From assembly GCA_034437075.1 (NCBI GenBank), contig DAOTVD010000381.1:1-19138 (forward strand): a stretch of DNA of 19,138 bases, in the 5' to 3' direction. Within the stretch, counting starts at the first letter, position 1. The number at the start of each line of letters is the position of its first letter. A program made the position numbers and the translations under genes. This DNA comes from DAOTVD01 sp034437075 (GTDB taxonomy: Bacteria; Chloroflexota; Anaerolineae; Aggregatilineales; J027). Below are positions 14,962 to 19,138 of the stretch, in pieces. The notes under the pieces were generated by a model. It was not told the DNA's origin, made no database searches, and was given only the letters and a program-made list of their open reading frames with translations.

Positions 14962-16565
14962 TTTTTGGCGTCGTCCGCGCTAAGAATGCGCACATAGCGA
15001 TGCGGCTCGGTGCCGTAGCTATGCGAGACAAGCTGCGCTTGGCGGGCGAGGTCATGCTGACGGCGGCGCAAGTGGTTCGGTTGGGGGCGTAAATCCACCG
15101 ACCGTTGCCCCACTTGCACCGCCCGGATGGCCTCCTCGGCTTCTTCGATGGCTTCGGCGGCGGGGTCACCCGAGCGCGTTTCCAGGTCAAACACATCAAA
15201 CAGAAAATCTTCGATTTGTGTGACCGTATTGGCACGCAAGACATAGACGCTGATGCCGCGTCGTTCGGCATCCACGATGAGCTTGGGCCGGCGCCGGTAG
15301 TAATTCTTGAGCGTCACGAGCGCGTTAGCCTCGTCGATGTCATCCACAATTTCGAGCGGCACATTCAAGCGCCGTGCGGATTGGCCCAGGCGATTACGCG
15401 CCACGCCGTAAGGGTAAACCCGCATGGTCTGGATGGCCGCACGCGGGGCGGTTTCGCGCGGGGTGTCGCGCATTGGGTCGCGTTCGCGTTGCGCTTTGCC
15501 GTTTAAGGTGGCCTCTTGTGGGGCGACTTCTTCGCGCCGCCCATGGTGGCTCCCTCGGCGCGGGTCAAGCACCTGGCCATCGATATGTACCTGGCCGCTT
15601 TCATCGCGGTAGCGCATTTCGATATTCAGGGGCATATTGCGCAAACTGGCATCTACAGCGGCGGCGACATCTTCATGCACGAGCAAGCGGTCACGAGTCT
15701 GGATTTCCACCAGCACATCAAACGTCGGCGGCGCGCGGCGTTCTAGCACGGTTTTTTGGGTGCCCCGGCGACGGGCTTCGTCGTCGGAGAGCGTGACGGA
15801 CTCAATGCCGCCGATGAGGTCGGAGAGCGTCGGGTTGGCCAACAGATTATCTAACGAATTGCCGTGCGCCGTGCCGATGAGTTGCACGCCGCGTTCGGCA
15901 ATCGTGCGCGCGGCCAGGGCTTCTAGCTCGCGGCCAATTTCGTCAATGACGATCACTTCTGGGTTGTGGTTTTCCACGGCTTCGATCATCACTTCGTGTT
16001 GTAAGGCGGGTTGCGGCACCTGCATCCGGCGGGCGCGCCCCACGGCGGGATGCGGCACGTCGCCATCACCGCCAATTTCATTTGAGGTATCCACAATGAC
16101 CACGCGCCGCGTTTCGGCCAGCACGCGCGCGGCCTCGCGCAGCAGGGTCGTTTTGCCTACCCCAGGCGAGCCCAGCAGCAAAATGCTTTTGCCAGACTGG
16201 ATCATATCGTGCAGGATGTCGATGGTGCCATAGACCGCGCGGCCAATGCGGCACGTCAGGCCGACAACGTCACCCGTGCGGTTGCGAATCGCGCTGATGC
16301 GGTGCAAGGTGCGTTCGATCCCGGCGCGGTTATCCGCGTCGAACTGGCCGATACGGGCCGTCACATAGGCGATATGGCGGGGCTCGATTTCGTTATCATC
16401 TAGCACGACTTCCCGGTTGACATAGCGCGCGGTTGGTACGCGGCCCAAATCCAGGATAATTTCGATTAGGTTGTTCTCATCGCCCTGACGTTCTATCGCG
16501 TTGATGAGGTAGTCGGGCAATACGGCTTTCAAATCGTCAATGTCGTCTGTAATCAAATGTCCCAT
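14958..16565 (-). CDS. Ycf45/SpoIIIAA-like AAA ATPase with C-terminal R3H domain
   Basis: A 535-residue protein. The ATPase domain covers about 85-300, with Walker A GSPGVGKT at 132-139, an IVDTSNEIGG segment at 157-166 and Walker B VIVIDEIG at 205-211 (D208, E209), followed by GTAHG at 231-235. This is the pattern of the Ycf45 and SpoIIIAA group of secretion-ATPase-like proteins found in cyanobacteria, plastids and Chloroflexota. A disordered charged linker (about 335-375) separates it from a second alpha/beta region and a C-terminal R3H domain (about 487-530) with RRRQH (R500-x3-H504), expected to bind single-stranded nucleic acid. The exact role is unknown. The ATG at 16565 is preferred because it leaves a 7-base gap after the upstream gene; one at 16607 would add 14 residues and overlap it by 35 bases. 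Confidence 0.93.
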   Translation of the reverse strand: MGHLITDDIDDLKAVLPDYLINAIERQGDENNLIEIILDLGRVPTARYVNREVVLDDNEIEPRHIAYVTARIGQFDADNRAGIERTLHRISAIRNRTGDVVGLTCRIGRAVYGTIDILHDMIQSGKSILLLGSPGVGKTTLLREAARVLAETRRVVIVDTSNEIGGDGDVPHPAVGRARRMQVPQPALQHEVMIEAVENHNPEVIVIDEIGRELEALAARTIAERGVQLIGTAHGNSLDNLLANPTLSDLIGGIESVTLSDDEARRRGTQKTVLERRAPPTFDVLVEIQTRDRLLVHEDVAAAVDASLRNMPLNIEMRYRDESGQVHIDGQVLDPRRGSHHGRREEVAPQEATLNGKAQRERDPMRDTPRETAPRAAIQTMRVYPYGVARNRLGQSARRLNVPLEIVDDIDEANALVTLKNYYRRRPKLIVDAERRGISVYVLRANTVTQIEDFLFDVFDLETRSGDPAAEAIEEAEEAIRAVQVGQRSVDLRPQPNHLRRRQHDLARQAQLVSHSYGTEPHRYVRILSADDAKN

Positions 16566-16572
16566 GAAGCGC

Positions 16573-17526
16573 TTACACTCGGTCTTCTTGCCGATATTCC
16601 AACGCAACTTCTATATTAGGCGAAAGTGCCATATTTTCTAGCACGGATTTTGCAGAAAAGGCGGGTTGGTGTTTATGCACCACCGTATGCCGGGCCATCA
16701 ATACATAGCGACCATGTTCTACAAAACCTGCATCATGTTCCAGGGTATGCCGGAGCCACTCTTGATAGGCATGAATCCGCACGAAAATCTGCGTATTGGG
16801 CAACGTATAGAGCAACTGGCCCAACACGTAGGGCACCAGGTCGTATAGCTCGGGATGCAAGTATGGTTGCACCAAAACGGTGCCCTTGGCGCAGATGGTC
16901 GAGAGCACGCCTTGCACCCGGCCTTCCAGCAGGATGGTGTAGCCCTGCCAGCGCCCATTCAGGGGCGGGGATACTTGCTGGATAAGATGCGGCACTAGCG
17001 AGGTATATAGCGCATTGAGCCGAAAGGTATCGCTGTCTTCTGTCGGGCGCAGCATGAGTGCCTCGTGTTGGTGGGGCAGCGTTAGCGGTGCCTTGGGGTC
17101 GCGGCGGAACAAACGCTCACGCGAATAGACGCTGAAATGTGACGACCGAAACACCGATACGCAATAATGGTCTATGGGCACTTCTACGGCAATGATATGC
17201 GCACCCCGCCGCCCCGCTTGATAGACAAGATAATCAACCAACGAAAGCCAGGCATAGTCGGCTTGGTGGGGGTTCGGGGCAGGTGAGATAAGGGTAATTT
17301 GGGCGTAGGTGTCATCCAGCCGCAGTTGCGCAATATGGTTATGGGTAGGGGTTCGCAGGATGTAGGTGGGGCGTCCGCGCCCGGTGAGGCCCACAGCGCC
17401 CAACATGGCACTTTCTAGCGGATGCACGGCTTCGATCTGTTCGCCAATATCCAAGAAAAGACCATCAAGCGCAGCACGGCGCAAAAGTGCAACATCAATT
17501 GGTGTGAAGTTTTTAATATCGCTCAT
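16573..17526 (-). CDS. GNAT-like acetyltransferase family protein
   Basis: A 317-residue protein with features of the GNAT fold. In the N-terminal half, WLSLVDYLVYQAGRRGAHIIAVEVP (from about residue 93) looks like the helix and strand that form the acetyl-CoA site. It is followed by the typical VFRSSHFSVYSRERLFRR (about 125-141) leading into the next strand. The second half (about 150-300) repeats the strand-helix pattern, with YTILLEGRVQGVLS and IFVRIHAYQEWLRHTLEHDAGFVEHGRYVLMARH, so this may be a double GNAT domain. The canonical Q/RxxGxG/A loop is not clean (YQAGRRGAH), so activity is uncertain. It is read from a strong promoter at 17552-17580 and is followed 7 bases later by the Ycf45-like ATPase, so the two form a likely operon. 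Confidence 0.82.
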   Translation of the reverse strand: MSDIKNFTPIDVALLRRAALDGLFLDIGEQIEAVHPLESAMLGAVGLTGRGRPTYILRTPTHNHIAQLRLDDTYAQITLISPAPNPHQADYAWLSLVDYLVYQAGRRGAHIIAVEVPIDHYCVSVFRSSHFSVYSRERLFRRDPKAPLTLPHQHEALMLRPTEDSDTFRLNALYTSLVPHLIQQVSPPLNGRWQGYTILLEGRVQGVLSTICAKGTVLVQPYLHPELYDLVPYVLGQLLYTLPNTQIFVRIHAYQEWLRHTLEHDAGFVEHGRYVLMARHTVVHKHQPAFSAKSVLENMALSPNIEVALEYRQEDRV

Positions 17527-17551
17527 GAACGTTAGTTGCTCAGTCGATTAC

Positions 17552-17580
17552 ATTGTAACACCATGCCCAAGCAATGACAA
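17552..17580 (-). promoter_or_regulatory. Sigma70-type promoter of the GNAT-like/Ycf45-like operon
   Basis: On the minus strand TTGTCA (17575-17580) and TACAAT (17552-17557) are separated by 17 bases, and the -10 box is extended by TGT. The transcript would start near 17545, about 19 bases before the ATG at 17526. Confidence 0.82.
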
Positions 17581-17658
17581 TATATCCCGGTTCTCTTGCT
17601 ATTCCTCACATCTCATGGAAGGCTAAAAGCAGAGCCTATGTCTTAAGGAGGTATCATC

Positions 17659-18120
17659 ATGCTACGGCTTTTACCCTTGTTCATCGTTTTGGCGGTGAGT
17701 TTTTACCCGCCAAGCAGCCCCGCGACCGCCCAAATCCCCTGCCAGGTATCCGAAATTGATCAGGAAACCTTTTCCGAAAATAGCCGTTTTATATTCCGGG
17801 TTTTGGCCATGATGCGTGACCCGAATTCGCCATTGCAGCAAGCTTCCACAGTCGGCATTTATCATACGACGCTGGGTTCGATGCGCGATTATCATCATGA
17901 ATTGGCGACTCGTTTGCCCGGTTGCGCTCAACCGTTGAACACCGCCACGATCCAGACCATTAGCGCCGCGCAAGATGTGCTGGCCATGATGTTGCTGGCC
18001 GATGCCGTACCCGGGTCCCGATCCCAGCGGCAGGTCGAACGGCAATTCAACGATTTGCTAGACCAATACCAGCTTTTTTTGCAAGTTAGCGAGAATATTG
18101 CCTTGCAAGTTGAAGGCTAA
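17659..18120 (+). CDS. Small exported protein of unknown function, 153 aa
   Basis: I do not recognise this family. A strong SD (TAAGGAGGT, 17644-17652) sets the ATG at 17659. Residues 1-24 form a signal peptide (LLPLFIVLAVSF, with a likely cut after ATA). The mature protein is mostly helical, about 128 residues long, with two cysteines (C28 and C89) that could form a disulfide. The helices IDQETFSENSRFIFRVLAMM and QVERQFNDLLDQYQLFLQV are amphipathic. No enzymatic motif is visible. It is divergent from the GNAT-like gene, and its stop lies six bases from the stop of the fabD remnant on the other strand. Confidence 0.85.
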   Translation: MLRLLPLFIVLAVSFYPPSSPATAQIPCQVSEIDQETFSENSRFIFRVLAMMRDPNSPLQQASTVGIYHTTLGSMRDYHHELATRLPGCAQPLNTATIQTISAAQDVLAMMLLADAVPGSRSQRQVERQFNDLLDQYQLFLQVSENIALQVEG

Positions 18121-18126
18121 GCGGCT

Positions 18127-18228
18127 TTAGGTCGCCAAAATTTCGGCGATTTGCGAGGCCGTGCCCAGGTTGACGCGCGCCGTTTGGCGGTCGATGCGTT
18201 TAACCAGCCCGGTCAGCACATCGCCAGG
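18127..18228 (-). pseudogene. fabD: 3' remnant of fabD (malonyl-CoA:ACP transacylase)
   Basis: Reading the minus strand up from the TAA at 18127-18129 gives 33 codons, PGDVLTGLVKRIDRQTARVN followed by LGTASQIAEILAT. This matches the C-terminus of FabD proteins, where a GPG-x-VLTGL-x-KRI segment is conserved near the end. The conserved G before PG is replaced by W at 18229-18231 and similarity ends there, so the gene is cut near 18228. The active-site GHS motif and the rest of the enzyme are missing. The remaining stop is convergent with the exported-protein gene, as expected of an original chromosomal neighbour. This may be the displaced 3' end left by an integrating element, or one side of an assembly join. 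Confidence 0.75.
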
Positions 18229-18231
18229 CCA
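18226..18231. other. Junction between chromosomal fabD remnant and foreign-looking DNA
   Basis: FabD similarity on the minus strand ends at about 18228, and the ParB-like frame on the plus strand is already running from about 18228-18231. Both genes lack their 5' parts at this point. To the right the DNA is visibly richer in A and T. The exact join cannot be set more closely than a few bases; local sequence is AGGCCA. Confidence 0.6.
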
Positions 18232-18704
18232 TCGATCTGAACCTGCTGAAAAAACGTGAACATGTGGCTGAAATATTGGCTGCAATGGGAGGTATCAAAC
18301 GCGCGCATTTCAGTCGCCTGAAAGCACTATTGCGCTTATCAGATGAAGCAATGGAATTAGCTGATCGCTTCAATATTGATGAAAGCTTATTGCGCTTTGT
18401 GGTGCAGTTGGAGCCGGAAGAACAAGACGAGCTTGTACGCCAAATGATCGAGTTCAAGCTAACCCGCAAGCAAGTACAGGAGGTCGTCGAGGGACAAACG
18501 GATGATGATCCGCCAAACGATGATGGTGTGAGCAAGGAAGCCCTGCGCGCCATCAAGCTATTGCGCTCGACTTCCAAAGCCAACCCGTATGACATTGCCC
18601 GTGGATTGTTCGAGCAAGAAGGTGATGTGCACCTGGCGCGCGCATATGTCCAACGTCTGAAGGGCATGCTCGATGAGATTGAGAGTTACCTAGACGAGGG
18701 CTGA
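18228..18704 (+). pseudogene. ParB/KorB-like DNA-binding protein, C-terminal part without a start
   Basis: The open frame runs through the junction with no ATG or SD near it. Protein-like sequence begins at AIDLNLLKKREHVAEILAAM, just right of the fabD break, so the 5' part is missing. The helix-turn-helix of ParB-type proteins is visible: REHVAEILAAMGGIKRAHFS, then RLKALLRLSDEAMELADRF, then ESLLRFVVQLEPEEQDELVR and a helix LTRKQVQEVVEG. This order matches the DNA-binding and following helices of plasmid and phage partition or KorB-type proteins. The N-terminal nuclease-like (CTPase) domain is absent. An acidic linker and a helical C-terminus (VQRLKGMLDEIESYLDEG) end the protein. GTG at 18264 is a possible start but has no SD. 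A terminator overlaps the stop codon. Confidence 0.65.
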
Positions 18705-18730
18705 AAAGGTTTCCCCGGGGAAACCTTTTT
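18704..18730 (+). terminator. Strong intrinsic terminator after the ParB-like gene
   Basis: AAAAGGTTTCCCC (18704-18716) and GGGGAAACCTTTT (18717-18729) form a perfect 26-base palindrome, foldable as an 11-bp stem with a CCGG loop. It is followed by T, giving five T in a row, and begins at the last base of the stop codon. Because it is symmetrical with A runs on the left it should also work on the minus strand. Confidence 0.88.
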
Positions 18731-18775
18731 GAAGAAGGGTTTTGTGATGTATCGTGCGCGTGGGCCACCGGAAAT

Positions 18776-18829
18776 AAAAAAAACCGCTTCTGATTTGGGC
18801 GGGGGACGTACTCAATACTCGATGTGGTT
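18776..18829 (-). ncRNA. Possible small antisense RNA upstream of the replication gene
   Basis: The promoter at 18836-18864 would start a minus-strand transcript near 18829. On that strand a 4-bp CCGC/GCGG stem (18799-18802 with 18784-18787) followed by eight T residues (18783-18776) could end it, giving an RNA of about 50 bases. It would be complementary to any plus-strand leader of the Prim-Pol gene that begins farther left. This is a proposal from promoter and terminator signals only; the terminator stem is short. Confidence 0.3.
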
Positions 18830-18853
18830 ATCGGTATTGTAGTACGTCCCGCC
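18798..18853. repeat. 23-bp bulged inverted repeat (strong hairpin)
   Basis: The left arm is GGCGGG (18798-18803), a GG bulge, ACGTACT (18806-18812), CAATAC (18813-18818), a T bulge and CGAT (18820-18823). The right arm is ATCG (18830-18833), GTATTG (18834-18839), a T bulge, AGTACGT (18841-18847) and CCCGCC (18848-18853). All 23 pairs are Watson-Crick, around the loop GTGGTT. There is no T run on the plus strand, so it is not a plus-strand terminator. It lies about 80 bases before a replication gene; it could be a replication origin structure, a protein-binding site or an RNA control element. Confidence 0.85.
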
Positions 18854-18864
18854 GCTGACGACAA
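18836..18864 (-). promoter_or_regulatory. Minus-strand promoter inside the hairpin arm
   Basis: On the minus strand TTGTCG (18859-18864) and TACAAT (18836-18841) are separated by 17 bases. The pattern is close to the chromosomal promoter at 17552-17580. It points away from the Prim-Pol gene, and its -10 box lies within the right arm of the inverted repeat. Confidence 0.5.
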
Positions 18865-18883
18865 CCCATAACAACGAAATTTT

Positions 18884-18903
18884 CACGCGCTCAGCGTGTG
18901 AGC
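18884..18903 (+). repeat. Interleaved 5-base inverted blocks (A-B-A'-B')
   Basis: Four adjacent blocks read CACGC, GCTCA, GCGTG, TGAGC. The first pairs with the third and the second with the fourth, so two hairpins are possible but exclude each other. The block lies in the probable leader of the Prim-Pol gene. Confidence 0.5.
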
Positions 18904-18912
18904 TTAGAAACC

Positions 18913-18930
18913 TTTTGCCAGGAGGCAAAA
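18913..18930 (+). promoter_or_regulatory. Shine-Dalgarno sequence held in a perfect hairpin
   Basis: TTTTGCC (18913-18919) pairs with GGCAAAA (18924-18930) around the loop AGGA. The SD AGGAGG (18920-18925) is half in the loop and half in the stem, two to eight bases from the ATG region at 18932. Translation of the replication gene may be limited by this fold, although the stem is only moderately stable. Confidence 0.5.
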
Positions 18931-18931
18931 A

Positions 18932-19138
18932 ATGACCGCAACAACCAAGCCCGCCATCATCACTGCGGCGGAGAAAAAAACGGTACTCGAAGCAGCGTGC
19001 GACTACGCGCATATGGGGCTGAGCGTCTTGCCCTTGCACGGCAAACGACCCTCAGTCAACGAATGGAAATCGTATCAGGCCCAGCGCGCGGTGGATGCCG
19101 TGATCCGAGGCTGGGGTAGCAGCGGGAAGCTTCAAAAT
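18932..19138 (+). CDS. Prim-Pol-type replication protein, N-terminal part (runs off the window)
   Basis: The ATG at 18932 follows AGGAGG by six bases and the frame stays open for 69 codons to the last base. The segment AACDYAHMGLSVLPLHGKRP (from about residue 21), followed by SVNEWKSYQ, has the pattern at the start of bifunctional primase/polymerase (Prim-Pol) domains: a helix with A..Y...G, then the strand V-L-P-L, a GK-x-P loop and a conserved W. Such domains occur in replication proteins of plasmids, phages and integrative elements. Catalytic acidic residues would lie further on and are not in the window. Two further features support a replication module: the ParB-like gene upstream and the structured leader in front. 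The family call rests on a short segment. Confidence 0.7.
   Translation, partial: MTATTKPAIITAAEKKTVLEAACDYAHMGLSVLPLHGKRPSVNEWKSYQAQRAVDAVIRGWGSSGKLQN

Noticed and set aside
18264..18704. ParB-like frame read as an intact small gene from GTG 18264
   Set aside because: No SD lies before the GTG, and protein-like sequence continues upstream to the junction at about 18228, so truncation is the better reading.
18798..18853. Hairpin considered as an integron attC site
   Set aside because: The bulged fold is similar, but the conserved AAC/GTT ends and R/L box spacing are absent, and no integron integrase is seen.
18553..18864. 103-codon minus-strand ORF across the terminator and hairpin
   Set aside because: It passes through a perfect terminator palindrome and the inverted repeat, has no SD and resembles no protein.
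18898..19119. Plus-strand ORF overlapping the Prim-Pol start
   Set aside because: It is an out-of-frame reading; the frame from 18932 has the SD and the Prim-Pol pattern.

Overview
The window looks like a stretch of chromosome from a high-GC bacterium, most likely a member of the Chloroflexota (Anaerolineae-like). This is inferred from the mix of gene families: a class A PBP with an Ig-like tail, an exported SH3b plus beta-lactamase-fold protein, several membrane-anchored proteins with Pro/Thr-rich linkers, a Ycf45-like AAA ATPase with an R3H domain, MutS2 with an Smr domain, and a DhnA-type class I aldolase. No taxonomic marker such as rRNA is present. Genes are very tightly packed. Four convergent pairs overlap or abut at their stop codons, and no gene-free stretch exceeds 300 bases.

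Layout. 1-2385 (+): the 3' part of a class A penicillin-binding protein, a 143-residue protein of unknown function and a SAM methyltransferase. 2382-4927 (-): an ECF sigma factor, its membrane anti-sigma factor and a zinc-ribbon Nudix hydrolase, followed by a stand-alone receiver domain. 4927-6466 (+): tRNA-Leu(CAA) with a near-consensus promoter, then two overlapping genes for related membrane-anchored proteins. 6446-7000 (-): the biotin transporter subunit BioY. 7103-10348: an exported SH3b/beta-lactamase-fold protein and, tail to tail with it, an exported beta-propeller protein. 10407-12286: an alpha/beta hydrolase, a terminator and class I fructose-bisphosphate aldolase. 12332-14961: divergent promoters and mutS2, preceded by a small leader ORF and a terminator-like hairpin. 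14958-17526 (-): a GNAT-like protein followed by the Ycf45-like ATPase, under a TTGTCA-17-TACAAT promoter. 17659-18120 (+): a small exported protein.

The right end differs. At 18127 the C-terminal 33 codons of a FabD-like gene begin on the minus strand. They stop abruptly near 18228, where an AT-richer plus-strand reading frame takes over. That frame encodes the C-terminal part of a ParB-like DNA-binding protein without its own start. After a strong terminator comes a structured 200-base region: a 23-bp bulged hairpin, an outward-facing promoter and a Shine-Dalgarno hairpin. The window ends in the N-terminus of a Prim-Pol-type replication protein. This looks like the edge of an integrated plasmid or integrative element, although an assembly join cannot be excluded.

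Two places deserve most attention. The first is the leader upstream of mutS2, which has promoter, strong SD, 19-codon ORF, possible antiterminator and intrinsic terminator in the arrangement expected for ribosome-dependent attenuation. This is of special interest because MutS2 is known in Bacillus subtilis as a rescue factor for collided ribosomes. The second is the fabD/ParB junction with the replication-control-like region beyond it.
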